From Paraneptunicella aestuarii (GTDB lineage Bacteria; Pseudomonadota; Gammaproteobacteria; Enterobacterales; Alteromonadaceae), in contig NZ_CP074570.1 in the NCBI RefSeq assembly GCF_019900845.1, positions 1,860,001-1,924,000 of the forward strand: 64,000 bases of DNA, read 5' to 3'. Shown here piece by piece: positions 43,905-52,614 of the stretch; the stretch's first letter is position 1; each line of letters starts with the position of its first letter. Under the pieces are notes generated by a model that was not told the origin of the DNA, did not search any database, and saw only the letters and a program-made list of their open reading frames with translations. The position numbers were made by a program, and so were the translations under genes.

Positions 43905-44798
43905 ATGACAACAGTTGCGTTTATCGGTTTGGGCAACATGGGTGGCCCAATGGCGAAAAATTTGCTGAAAAACGGTTTTCAGGTACGTGCATTTGATTTG
44001 GTTCAGGCAGCGCTTGATGCGTTGGCGGGCGAAGGTGCTTATGCAGCGAAAAGTGCTCATGATGCTGCCGAAGGTGCAGACGTTGTATTGAGTATGTTGC
44101 CTGCGGGCAAGCATGTACGTGACTTGTATATTGGTGACAATGGTTTGATGTCAATGTTGCCTGAAGGTACGTTGGTTATTGATTCCAGTACCATTGATGC
44201 CGGTTCCGCACGTGCTGTCAGTGAAGTATTGCAAAGCAAAGGCATCCGTTTTGTTGACGCGCCTGTTTCTGGCGGCGTTGGTGGCGCAGTTGCAGGAACT
44301 CTGACTTTCATCGTTGGTGGTTCGGATGATAATTTCGCAGCAGCCAAACCTGTGTTGGAAGCTATGGGTAAGAACATCTTCCATGCGGGTGATACGGGAG
44401 CCGGGCAGGTTGCTAAGATCTGTAACAACATGCTGTTGTCTATCTTGATGGTAGGTACCTCCGAAGCGTTGCAAATGGGTATCCAAAATGGTTTGGATCC
44501 TAAAGTGTTGTCGCAAATCATGCTGCAAAGTTCAGGCCGTAACTGGACGCTGGAAGTCTACAATCCTTGCCCTGATGTAATGGAAAATGTGCCGTCTTCC
44601 AATGACTATAACGGTGGCTTTATGGTCGATTTGATGAAGAAAGATTTGGGCCTGGCTCAAGAAACGGCGATGCAAAGCAAGAGCGCGACGCCTATGGGCT
44701 CACTAGCGAACAGTCTTTACACCATGCATAGTAATCAAGGTAATGGTAAGAAAGACTTCTCCAGCATTTTTCAAATGCTTCAAGAATTGAAAGGCTAG
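43905..44798 (+). CDS. mmsB: 3-Hydroxyisobutyrate dehydrogenase
   Basis: This 297-residue NAD-dependent dehydrogenase has an N-terminal Rossmann motif FIGLGNMGGPMAKNLLKNG, substrate site DAPVSGGVGGAVAGTLTFIVGG, the catalytic Lys in GAGQVAKICNNMLLSI, and a C-terminal helical domain with MVDLMKKDLGLA. It oxidises 3-hydroxyisobutyrate to methylmalonate semialdehyde, the substrate of MmsA. The last codons (QELKG, stop) form the first unit of a short tandem repeat that runs to the next gene. Confidence 0.96.
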   Translation: MTTVAFIGLGNMGGPMAKNLLKNGFQVRAFDLVQAALDALAGEGAYAAKSAHDAAEGADVVLSMLPAGKHVRDLYIGDNGLMSMLPEGTLVIDSSTIDAGSARAVSEVLQSKGIRFVDAPVSGGVGGAVAGTLTFIVGGSDDNFAAAKPVLEAMGKNIFHAGDTGAGQVAKICNNMLLSILMVGTSEALQMGIQNGLDPKVLSQIMLQSSGRNWTLEVYNPCPDVMENVPSSNDYNGGFMVDLMKKDLGLAQETAMQSKSATPMGSLANSLYTMHSNQGNGKKDFSSIFQMLQELKG

Positions 44799-44837
44799 AA
44801 TTGAACGGCCTGAATTGAAAAGGCCAGAATTGAAAGG
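44781..44837 (+). repeat. Four-unit tandem repeat spanning the mmsB stop codon and the SDR ribosome site
   Basis: The units are CAAGAATTGAAAGG, CTAGAATTGAACGG, CCTGAATTGAAAAGG and CCAGAATTGAAAGG. The first unit and part of the second encode the end of mmsB and its TAG stop. Each unit carries an AAGG/ACGG Shine-Dalgarno-like core, and the last core lies about 8 nt before the SDR ATG. The spacer thus seems to have grown by duplication of coding sequence. Confidence 0.85.
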
Positions 44838-44845
44838 TTATAACG

Positions 44846-45607
44846 ATGGAATTACAAAATAGCGTAGTTGTAGTTACTGGTGGCGCTCAAGGTTTGGGGC
44901 GTGCGATGGCTGAAAGCCTGGCTGATGCTGGCGCTAATATCGCATTGCTTGATATGCAGGAAGATGCGGTTTCTCAAGCGGCTGAAGAATTGCGTGCCAA
45001 AGGTATTGATGCGCAAGGTTTTGCGTTGAATGTAACAGATGAAGATGCAGTTGTTGCGACCTTTGACAAGATCGTTGCTCATTTTGGCAAGCTTAATGGC
45101 TTGATCAACTGCGCTGGCATTATGCGCGATGGCATGTTGTTGAAAGTTAAAGATGGCAAAGTCGTTGATAAAATGTCCAAGCAACAGTTTCAGTCTGTTT
45201 TGGATGTTAACGTTACTGGTACATTCCTGTGTGGTCGTGAAGCGGCAGCCAAGATGATCGAGACTGACAGCAAAGGTGTGATTATCAACATCTCTTCTGT
45301 GTCTCGTGCCGGGAATATGGGGCAAACCAACTATTCAGCGTCTAAAGCGGCAGTAGCCACCATGACGGTTAGCTGGGGACGTGAATTGGCGCGTTTCGGT
45401 ATCCGCGCGGCATGTATTGCCCCTGGTTTGGTAGACACAGCGATGGCGCGTCAAATGCGCCCTGAAATGTTAGACAAGTTCCTTTCTACTGTACCTCTGC
45501 GTCGTTTGGCTCAGGTTGAAGAAATGGGACATGCTGCCAAGTACATCTTCGAAAATGACTATTTCACTGGTCGTGTGCTTGAATTGGACGGTGGGGTCAG
45601 GGTTTAA
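44846..45607 (+). CDS. SDR-family 3-hydroxyacyl-CoA dehydrogenase-like protein
   Basis: This 253-residue short-chain dehydrogenase has the cofactor motif VTGGAQGLGRAMAESL, NCAGIMRDGMLL, catalytic Ser in NISSVSRAGNMGQTNYSASKAA (YxxxK), and VPLRRLAQVEEMGHAAKYIFENDYFTGRVLELDGG. It closes the valine operon. In Shewanella-type sets the equivalent gene is a 3-hydroxy-2-methylbutyryl-CoA dehydrogenase for the isoleucine branch, which is the best guess here. FabG-like activity is an alternative. Confidence 0.9.
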   Translation: MELQNSVVVVTGGAQGLGRAMAESLADAGANIALLDMQEDAVSQAAEELRAKGIDAQGFALNVTDEDAVVATFDKIVAHFGKLNGLINCAGIMRDGMLLKVKDGKVVDKMSKQQFQSVLDVNVTGTFLCGREAAAKMIETDSKGVIINISSVSRAGNMGQTNYSASKAAVATMTVSWGRELARFGIRAACIAPGLVDTAMARQMRPEMLDKFLSTVPLRRLAQVEEMGHAAKYIFENDYFTGRVLELDGGVRV

Positions 45608-45652
45608 TAGGGCAGTTTTTCGTATTTATTGCCTGTATTATTGCTCCTTGCT

Positions 45653-46192
45653 ATGAAAAAAGCTGTATTTCTGGATAGGGATGGCGTGATTAACCATGAT
45701 CATGGTTATACCTCCCATCCAGACAAATTCGATTTTATTGATGGTGTATTTGAAGCCTGTCAGCGATTTATTGACCAAGGCTACATCATCGTTGTTGTGA
45801 CCAATCAGTCAGGTATCGCCCGAGGCTATTACACTGAAACTGATTTTCAACACCTCACAGAATGGATGTTGGCTCAATTTGCTGAACATGGCGTTGATAT
45901 CGCGGGTGTTTATCATTGTCCTCACCACCCTGTTTCAGGGAAAGGTGACTATCTTACCAATTGTGATTGTCGTAAACCTGAGCCTGGAATGCTGCTACAA
46001 GCCGCGAAAGAACTGGATATCAATCTTGCAGAATCTATTATTATTGGTGATAACCCAACCGATATTCTGGCAGGTCGAAAGGCAGGGTTGAAACAGTGCA
46101 TTTTAATTGATGAACAAGGCAATAAGACAAAAAACGCTAAGGCCGATGCCGCATTTCCCAGTTTGGCTCAGGTGCAATTCTTTAATCAGTAA
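45653..46192 (+). CDS. gmhB: D-glycero-beta-D-manno-heptose 1,7-bisphosphate 7-phosphatase
   Basis: This 179-residue HAD phosphatase of the ADP-heptose (LPS inner core) pathway has catalytic DxD in VFLDRDGVIN, motif II TNQSG, zinc-binding CPHHPVSGKGDYLTNCDCRKP and motif IV GDNPTDILAG. ATG at 45653 (MKKAVFLDRDG) fits the family; the frame extends to a TTG 24 bp upstream, which is unlikely. It has no heptose-pathway neighbours here, as is common for gmhB. Confidence 0.94.
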   Translation: MKKAVFLDRDGVINHDHGYTSHPDKFDFIDGVFEACQRFIDQGYIIVVVTNQSGIARGYYTETDFQHLTEWMLAQFAEHGVDIAGVYHCPHHPVSGKGDYLTNCDCRKPEPGMLLQAAKELDINLAESIIIGDNPTDILAGRKAGLKQCILIDEQGNKTKNAKADAAFPSLAQVQFFNQ

Positions 46193-46325
46193 CATTCTCT
46201 AATAAGTAATTCTGTTGATTTTTTATCTGGTACACATTTAATTCGCACTAATTTCTATTGGTAAGTTGTTTGTCCTGCCATAAAGAGTTACATTGCTCTG
46301 TCTTGAAATCAATGATCAATACGCC

Positions 46326-46478
46326 CTAAATAAGTGTGCACAACTGTAAGTCACCTACAGAAATTGATCGCAGACTCGACGTGAATCCATCCCTGGAGTC
46401 TCCACAGTCGCTTCCCTGCGGCTGAGGGTCTGCTCACTACTTTCTGTATGTGACTGATTATTTGGAACAGTAATTTAG
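46326..46478 (-). repeat. Dispersed palindromic element, copy C (153 bp, inverted)
   Basis: Read on the minus strand it closely follows the left part of copy A (CTAAATTACTGTTCC, CAGTCACATACAGAAA, GTAGTGAGCAGACCCTC) and its right end (GAGTCTGCGATCAATTT, CTGTAGGTGACTTACAG). It also keeps the central GGAGACTCCAGGGAT. It lies between gmhB and the GGDEF-EAL gene. It has no ORF. The preceding 130 bp after gmhB show no further features. Confidence 0.85.
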
Positions 46479-46503
46479 AGTATTTAGTCGAAAAAGGTAT
46501 CGG

Positions 46504-49002
46504 ATGACGCAACAGCTTTCTTTATTGCTGGTCACCAGTGACGAAGTTAAATATCAGAAAATCAAACAATTTGATGAACTTAGTGCCGCTATTACGTGGG
46601 CTAGAAATAGTGCTGAGGCCATTAAGTGTCTAAAAGCTGATAGCTTTTGCTGCATCGTTTCCGATATTGATATTGGCAATTTGGATGGCTGGCGTTTGGC
46701 TCGAATGGTAAGAGCCAATCTGTTTATGTGCCCAAGCCATACCCCCTTTTTGTTGATGACAACGACTTACTGTGAGCATATCGCAGAAACCACGGCGAGT
46801 GCGTTTTCCATTAATAAGGTAGTGAGTAATGAGCAACTCCACCTTCTCCCGGATTTAATCCAGTATTATTGTCAGGAACAAATGAGTCTCGGCAGCGAAA
46901 CGTCGGTACTGATTGTTGAAGATGATCCTCATATTTCCGAATTAGCAAGTCGAATTTTACGAGCCAGCCATCGTATTGATGTGGCTATGACTGGTATGGA
47001 AGCGGTAGAAGCCTATGCGCCGGGTAAATACGACATTGTTTTGTTAGATGTGCAACTTCCTGAAATGAGTGGCTCTGATGTGTTGAAACACATTATGGCT
47101 CGCTCACCCAGTCAGGCCGTGGTTATCATGACGGCTCATGGTGGTACTGACTTAGCTGAAGAATTGATGATTGAAGGGGCTGTGGATTTTATTCAAAAGC
47201 CATTCAAGGCCGATCAATTACGTAGAGTGATGAGCATTGCGGCTCATCGTGAAAATTATCTGATTAGCAATGCTCAGTTTGAAGAGAAGGTTCTAACGAT
47301 TCAGAAAAATGAGGAACGTTATCGCCATCTTTCCGAGGAACACCAACGGTTGTTAGATCACTTGGCGACCGTCGTTATAGAGCTGGATAGAGAAGGTAAT
47401 ATTAAATTTATTAACCAGTCATGGATTGGGCTGACCGGCTTTAACTTATCGGAAACCATCGGACGTAAATTGTCGGTTTTTCAATTTGCCGCAAATGATC
47501 AAAATCAAAACATTCTGATCCAAAATTCATTGGAAGCGATTGTTGCGTGTGAAATTCAACATAAAAAGATGGAATTTCAGCTGATTTGTAAATCTGGTAG
47601 TCCACTTTGGGTTGAAGCTCAGTTTAACGTTTTAGAAAAGGATTATAAGGTAATAGGTATTACCGCGACGTTGGATAATATTGATGAGCGAAAATTAGCC
47701 CAGATAAGGCTAAACCATTTGGCTTCTCATGACACGCTAACCGATCTTTACAATCGCCATTATTTTGATACTGAATTAAATCGTTTAACCAGTAGTGCAT
47801 TAACGCAACCGGTTTCACATGCATTGCTTTATCTGGATTTGGATCATTTTAAAGTCATTAATGATACGCAAGGTCATTATCAGGGCGATATTATTCTCAA
47901 AGAAGTGGCTGATACCTTAAAACGGGTAAAACGAGAAGCCGATATTTTATGCCGCGTTGGTGGTGATGAATTTGCCATTTTACTTCCTCGTACAGATGCC
48001 GAGGCGGCAGTTAATCTTGCTCAAAAAATATGCGATACGTTAAAAAGTGGTCATTTCAAATTTGATGAAAGAGTTTATCGCATTAGTTGTAGTGTTGGTG
48101 TTACTGCAATTGATGGTGAAATTGATGACCCTTCAACTTATCTTCAACAAGCGGATATCGCGTTATATGTTGCTAAACGTCGAGGCCGAAATTTAGTTCA
48201 TATGTTTAGTGACGAGGATAAGGAAAGTGAAGATTTTAAAGTGGCTGTTCACTGGGTGCAAACCTTGCAAGAGGCCATTATTAATGATCAGTTAGTATTG
48301 CACTTCCAGCCTGTGATTGATTCAGAGTATAGAGAAGTTCAATACTTCGAAGCATTAGTGCGTTTGGAAATTGATAATCAATTGATTATGCCTGGTGAAT
48401 TTATTCCTGCACTGGAAAGAGCAGAGGATATTACCTTGCTGGATCATCAGGTGATTTCCAAAGCTATCAGTATGATGAGTCAGCACCCGGTATTAAAGAA
48501 AGTCGCTATTAACCTTTCAGCACAAGCCTTGGGTGATGAACGCCTATTGCCCCTTATTAAAGAAAAGCTTACTACCTTTAATGTACGTCCTCAGCAGATT
48601 ATTTTTGAAGTCACCGAGAGTGCAAGTTTAAGCAATTTGGTTGCTACCCAGGAAATGATAAATCAACTTATGGAGTTAGGTTGTGAGTTCTCTATTGATG
48701 ACTTTGGTACTGGTTTTAGTACATTCAGTTATTTAAAGCAATTGCCCGCAAATTGCGTAAAAGTGGATGGGTCTTTTGTCAAAGATATGATCAATAATCC
48801 AATTGATTACGCATTGGTAAAGTCGATTTGTGAAGTTGCTAAAGCTTTAAATAAAACGACAGTAGCAGAGTTTGTTGAGAACCTTGATATTTTACTGGAA
48901 TTAAAAAAGTTGGGGGTGGATTATTTGCAAGGCTATTATATTAGCCGCCCTTTAGATATCAATTCAATAGTAGAAAAGTACGGTGTTGAAGAGGTCTATT
49001 AG
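46504..49002 (+). CDS. Double-receiver PAS-GGDEF-EAL c-di-GMP signalling protein
   Basis: This 832-residue cytoplasmic protein begins with a divergent receiver (residues about 5-125, Asp in SDIDIGNLDGW). A canonical receiver follows (about 133-250: VLIVEDD, VLLDVQLPEMSG, KPFKADQL), then PAS (about 285-390) and GGDEF (about 400-570), with intact RVGGDEF and the product-inhibition I-site READ. The EAL domain (about 585-830) has FEALVRLE and DDFGTGFSTFSYL. Both catalytic domains look intact, so it may make or degrade c-di-GMP depending on phosphorylation. No kinase gene is adjacent. A palindromic repeat element ends 25 bp before its ATG. Confidence 0.95.
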   Translation: MTQQLSLLLVTSDEVKYQKIKQFDELSAAITWARNSAEAIKCLKADSFCCIVSDIDIGNLDGWRLARMVRANLFMCPSHTPFLLMTTTYCEHIAETTASAFSINKVVSNEQLHLLPDLIQYYCQEQMSLGSETSVLIVEDDPHISELASRILRASHRIDVAMTGMEAVEAYAPGKYDIVLLDVQLPEMSGSDVLKHIMARSPSQAVVIMTAHGGTDLAEELMIEGAVDFIQKPFKADQLRRVMSIAAHRENYLISNAQFEEKVLTIQKNEERYRHLSEEHQRLLDHLATVVIELDREGNIKFINQSWIGLTGFNLSETIGRKLSVFQFAANDQNQNILIQNSLEAIVACEIQHKKMEFQLICKSGSPLWVEAQFNVLEKDYKVIGITATLDNIDERKLAQIRLNHLASHDTLTDLYNRHYFDTELNRLTSSALTQPVSHALLYLDLDHFKVINDTQGHYQGDIILKEVADTLKRVKREADILCRVGGDEFAILLPRTDAEAAVNLAQKICDTLKSGHFKFDERVYRISCSVGVTAIDGEIDDPSTYLQQADIALYVAKRRGRNLVHMFSDEDKESEDFKVAVHWVQTLQEAIINDQLVLHFQPVIDSEYREVQYFEALVRLEIDNQLIMPGEFIPALERAEDITLLDHQVISKAISMMSQHPVLKKVAINLSAQALGDERLLPLIKEKLTTFNVRPQQIIFEVTESASLSNLVATQEMINQLMELGCEFSIDDFGTGFSTFSYLKQLPANCVKVDGSFVKDMINNPIDYALVKSICEVAKALNKTTVAEFVENLDILLELKKLGVDYLQGYYISRPLDINSIVEKYGVEEVY

Positions 49003-49147
49003 GGTTTTTAATTATCCTTATAAGTCCTCTTCCGTCCTCTAATACAGTAAAATGTCTTGCTCTCTGTTCAATCGTCCTATCATTGTGTAAATTACATTAT
49101 TAGTAAAAAACTACTCAAAAAATAAATTTGTTGAAGGCGGTAATCTT

Positions 49148-50938
49148 ATGTCTATGGTGAGTCCTGGTGGGGAGGAACACATTGACATGGATGTATTTTC
49201 GTATGCCGATCTAATTGTCGATTACATTAATCAAATGGGAATCGAGTTTGTATTTGGCGTTCCAGGAGGGGCAATTGAGCCCTTGTATAACGCGTTAGCT
49301 ATCAGCGGTCGCTTTGGTGGTGCCAAAGCGGTCGTTGCTCGTCATGAGGCTGGCGCAGCTTTTATGGCTGATGGTTATGCAAGGGAAACGGATAAACTGG
49401 GAGTGTGTTGTGCAACAACAGGCCCCGGTGCAACTAATTTGTTGACCGGTGTTTCAGCGGCTTACGCTGATAATGTGCCTATGTTGGTGATAACAGCACA
49501 AACCCCTTTACCTAAATTTGGTAAGCGAGCCTTGCAGGACTCTTCCTGTACGGCAATCGATACTGTATCCATGTTTCGCCATTGTTGTAAGTACAGTACA
49601 TTGGTGAGCCATCATGAGCAGTTAGAGACCAAATTAATCTCGGCTATTATGGCAGCGCGTAATGAACCCGCGGGGCCTGTGCATATCAGTGTGCCTTCCG
49701 ATGTGTTGCGTTCTGCAGCAACAAAGCCATCTACGATTGAATACAATGCGCTTAGAAACCGTTTTAATCTGACCGATCATGGCGCGGTAGAGCGTATGAT
49801 CTACGAGTTGAAACAGGTGAACAATGTCATTCTGTTTATTGGTGATGGTTGTAAAGGGGCGTCGGAAGAGATCATGACTTTTGCCGAGCTCATTGATGCC
49901 CCGTTTGTGACAGGGCCAATGGGTAAGCGTTGGGTTGATGAGACTCACCATCTGTATCGTGGTGTTTTTGGCTTCTCAGGCCACGAGAGCGCCAGAAAGC
50001 TGCTACGCGATGAAGAGGGTAAGGTTGATCTGGTCATTGCCATTGGGGCTGCTCTGGGGGAACTGGGGACGGCTGGTTGGACGCAGGAACTGATCAATGG
50101 CAAGTTGATCCATGTGGACTCGCGGATAGAGCATTTTACCCGTTCGCATATGGCCAAGTTACATGTGTGTGGTCATTTGCCTTCGATATTCCGGATCATC
50201 AATGAAAAATTGAGTCGAACCAAGCGCCATTGGTCGAAAGACCATTCCGATTTTGTTCGGGAAGGGAAGCGCAACGTGAATGGCTGTTTTACCAGTTTGC
50301 TACATGAGCAAAAGTGTTTTAGTAATGACAATCCCATTAAACCGCAACGCTTGTTTTCCTACCTGAGCAGGATCTTGCCTGAAAATACGCGTATGTTTGT
50401 GGATGCCGGAAATGCTTGGGCATGGTCTATACAGTATTACCAAAGACCCGAGCATAACGGGACATATCATCTTGCGATGGGTTTTGGGGCGATGGCATGG
50501 GCTATTGGCGCCAGTGTGGGTTCTGCAGCCGCTTCAAGAGGAAAGCTTCCTCATGTTTGTGTGACAGGTGACGGAAGTTACCTGATGAGTGCGCAGGAGA
50601 TCACTGTTGCCAAGCAGTTAAACCTGCCCATGGTATTTATGATATTGAATGACAGCGTGCTGGGTATGGTCATGCATGGACAGCGATTAGGCGGAGCCGA
50701 GGAAATCGGTTTTGAACTGGGCGACATCGATTTTGCCGCAATGGCTGAGGCAATGGGTATTCAGGGAATTGTGGTAAACACGACGGAAGAACTGGAAGCT
50801 GTTGATTTTGGCAGGCTATTTAGCAAGAACCAGCCAACGCTCATTGATGTGCGTATTGATCGTGAGGAAGTTCCTCCAATGGCTGACAGAGTGAAAGGGT
50901 TGGCTGTGAATGGAAGCTCTGCTACACCGGGAGGATAG
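49148..50938 (+). CDS. Thiamine-diphosphate-dependent enzyme, acetolactate-synthase-like
   Basis: This 596-residue enzyme of the ALS/POX superfamily has a Pyr domain with the ThDP-activating Glu in AVVARHEAGAAFMADGYARE, a middle FAD/nucleotide-like domain, and a PP domain with VTGDGSYLMSAQEITVAKQLNLPMVFMILND for Mg-ThDP. No regulatory small subunit (IlvN/H) gene follows and no valine-biosynthesis genes are near, so it is probably not the housekeeping acetolactate synthase. ATG at 49187, with GGAGGAA upstream, is an alternative start. It converges on a citrate-synthase-like gene pair. The substrate is unknown. Confidence 0.88.
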   Translation: MSMVSPGGEEHIDMDVFSYADLIVDYINQMGIEFVFGVPGGAIEPLYNALAISGRFGGAKAVVARHEAGAAFMADGYARETDKLGVCCATTGPGATNLLTGVSAAYADNVPMLVITAQTPLPKFGKRALQDSSCTAIDTVSMFRHCCKYSTLVSHHEQLETKLISAIMAARNEPAGPVHISVPSDVLRSAATKPSTIEYNALRNRFNLTDHGAVERMIYELKQVNNVILFIGDGCKGASEEIMTFAELIDAPFVTGPMGKRWVDETHHLYRGVFGFSGHESARKLLRDEEGKVDLVIAIGAALGELGTAGWTQELINGKLIHVDSRIEHFTRSHMAKLHVCGHLPSIFRIINEKLSRTKRHWSKDHSDFVREGKRNVNGCFTSLLHEQKCFSNDNPIKPQRLFSYLSRILPENTRMFVDAGNAWAWSIQYYQRPEHNGTYHLAMGFGAMAWAIGASVGSAAASRGKLPHVCVTGDGSYLMSAQEITVAKQLNLPMVFMILNDSVLGMVMHGQRLGGAEEIGFELGDIDFAAMAEAMGIQGIVVNTTEELEAVDFGRLFSKNQPTLIDVRIDREEVPPMADRVKGLAVNGSSATPGG

Positions 50939-50951
50939 GGCAAAAAAGCCG

Positions 50952-50972
50952 GGGATATGGGTGGCATATCCC
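50952..50972. terminator. Hairpin between convergent genes
   Basis: GGGATATG and CATATCCC form an 8-bp stem with a 5-nt loop, between the convergent ThDP-enzyme gene and citrate-synthase-like gene. It is probably a bidirectional terminator, although the T-run is poor. Confidence 0.6.
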
Positions 50973-51008
50973 TTAGTGCTTTTGAGTGCTTACTATAGTC
51001 TGTATTAA

Positions 51009-51842
51009 CTAACAGGGAATCGGGCGAGGTTGATGCCCTAAATATTCAATATCGTTGCATTGTTGCGGTAAGAATGCATTTTCTTGCTGTTGCTTATACT
51101 CCGTATAACAGGCAGTGACACCACTTGCGACACAAATGTTTTTTATTATGTAGACTTCTTCCGGGGTGAAGCCTTGGTCTAACATGAAGGCACTTGTATA
51201 GCCTCCAATATTAATGCCCATTGAGTAGTGTTTTTCCAGATAATCGGATAATTGATTAGCGAATTTCATGTGTTCGCCTTCCTTAAATCCGAGTTTTTTA
51301 GTCATTTCTCTATGAGGTTTGATACGTTCGTCATTTCTTACAATTGGACGAGCGAATCCTATAATGGCTGGGCGCCCTTGTTTTAATGGCGCTTTTGTTA
51401 CGATATCTGGAATAGTGGCTCCAGCGTTATATTCTTCCAGTGCATTTTTAATATAATTCATGGCACTTTGGGACGTTTGACTACCTCCGTAAACTCGAGA
51501 ATCTGCAGCTAAAGAACCTGCTACGGTAGCGGCTGTTGGAGAGGTTCCCATTGAGCCGCTTAAAGCGCCTATTTGGTTGCACCATATTCTCGAATCTGGG
51601 TAGCTCATGGACATGAAATTATTTTCTAACCATTTGCCAAGATTGCTGGAAATCAGTTTTCCCGTTGCATTCAAGACGATCAGTTGCATGTAAGATATTT
51701 GATTAAACAAATCATCAAACAATGAGTAGCCTCTGATATAGACACTCTCACCACCTGTCCATTTACCTATCTTGGAGCGAAGATTATTACGGCGTTCATC
51801 CCAAAAACGAGTGTCAGTATTATGCGTTTTGTTCGTAGACAT
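51009..51842 (-). CDS. Citrate-synthase-fold protein B (degenerate active site)
   Basis: This protein of about 277 residues is similar to citryl-CoA-lyase/citrate-synthase chains: an early VYIRGYSLFDDLFNQISYMQLIVLNATGK, then SPTAATVAGSLAADSRVYGGSQT, then IIGFARPIVRNDERIKPH and NIGGYTSAFMLDQGF...EYLGHQPRPIP at the end. At the three positions that carry His, His and Asp in active synthases it has Tyr (VYGGS for the HGGA loop), Arg (GFAR for GFGH) and Gly (NIGG for NVD). ATG at 51842, with GAGGA upstream, is preferred. It overlaps the preceding paralogue by 23 bp, so the two are coupled and probably form a complex. Confidence 0.75.
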   Translation of the reverse strand: MSTNKTHNTDTRFWDERRNNLRSKIGKWTGGESVYIRGYSLFDDLFNQISYMQLIVLNATGKLISSNLGKWLENNFMSMSYPDSRIWCNQIGALSGSMGTSPTAATVAGSLAADSRVYGGSQTSQSAMNYIKNALEEYNAGATIPDIVTKAPLKQGRPAIIGFARPIVRNDERIKPHREMTKKLGFKEGEHMKFANQLSDYLEKHYSMGINIGGYTSAFMLDQGFTPEEVYIIKNICVASGVTACYTEYKQQQENAFLPQQCNDIEYLGHQPRPIPC

Positions 51843-52605
51843 ACTGGTCGTCCTCAATTAATGGAATATCGCTGATTGGGCGATGGGATTGTTCAAGTCC
51901 GTGAGCCATAAGCCCAGGGCTTCGCATAAATTGGTAGAGGGCGATACTTTCACGTTCACCAATGGAAAGATCGCAAAAAATGGCTGCGGCTAATCCAACA
52001 TCTAACATACCAGCTTGTTGTTTTTCCAGTCTTTCAGCGAGTTGAATTGACCAGTTGAAGTGTTTTCCTGTTTTACGTTGTTCTTGTAATGCTCTAGCCA
52101 GAGACTTTATATAGGGGTCTGCTTGCCCAAAGTGGCGCCCAAATCCTGGTGCAAAGCGATTTTCTTTATCAAGATCCATGACCGCTTTAACATTTTGAGT
52201 GTCAGAGTTAGCATTATTACTAATGAAGCGATAGGCATTGGCGACTTCCTGAGCTCCAGCCATACTTCCTCCAATAACCGTAAGCGATATTGGAAGTATG
52301 TGTTCAGGATTCGCTTTGCTAATACCCGCAGACATGGCAGCTTTCGATGCAGGATGGCGAGGGCCAGGGTTAATTAACCCTATCATCAGCGATTCTAAAA
52401 GTGCTTTTTCCTCGTCGGATGGGAGCTCTAGCTTTAGTAAAAGCAGCAAAACGTCTATGAAACTTTTTCTTGTGGCTAATTCAATGGTGTCATATCCAGC
52501 CAGAAACTGTTTTTGGCATACATAGGGGTTATTAGGGGCGGCTTGCTCCAGACATATATTGGTTTTGGGACGACTTGAATAACCAAACTTCTCATTTTTA
52601 TTCAT
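51820..52605 (-). CDS. Citrate-synthase-fold protein A (degenerate active site)
   Basis: This 261-residue protein with the citrate synthase/citryl-CoA lyase fold shows DVLLLLLKLELPSDEEKALLESLMIGLINPGPRHPASKAAM, IGGSMAGAQEVANAYRF, FAPGFGRHFGQADPYIKSLARAL and MLDVGLAAAIFCDLSI...FMRSPGLMAHGLEQ. The HGGA loop is SMAGA (His lost), GFGHR is swapped to GFGRH, and only the Asp (LDVG) remains. It starts 9 bp after a TonB-dependent receptor stop and overlaps protein B. Only about 60 percent of the length of a full citrate synthase, it probably pairs with B. No activity can be assigned. Confidence 0.75.
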   Translation of the reverse strand: MNKNEKFGYSSRPKTNICLEQAAPNNPYVCQKQFLAGYDTIELATRKSFIDVLLLLLKLELPSDEEKALLESLMIGLINPGPRHPASKAAMSAGISKANPEHILPISLTVIGGSMAGAQEVANAYRFISNNANSDTQNVKAVMDLDKENRFAPGFGRHFGQADPYIKSLARALQEQRKTGKHFNWSIQLAERLEKQQAGMLDVGLAAAIFCDLSIGERESIALYQFMRSPGLMAHGLEQSHRPISDIPLIEDDQYVYEQNA

Positions 52606-52614
52606 ACTGCTTTT

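Noticed and set aside
44057..44528. Leftward frames of about 125-154 codons inside mmsB
   Set aside because: They lie antisense to a complete enzyme frame and show low-complexity, unnatural composition.
49148..50938. Housekeeping acetolactate synthase IlvI/IlvB
   Set aside because: There is no small-subunit gene and no isoleucine-valine biosynthesis neighbours, so I left the annotation generic.
50952..50972. Riboswitch or leader RNA for the ThDP enzyme
   Set aside because: The structure lies after its stop codon between convergent genes and is better read as a terminator.
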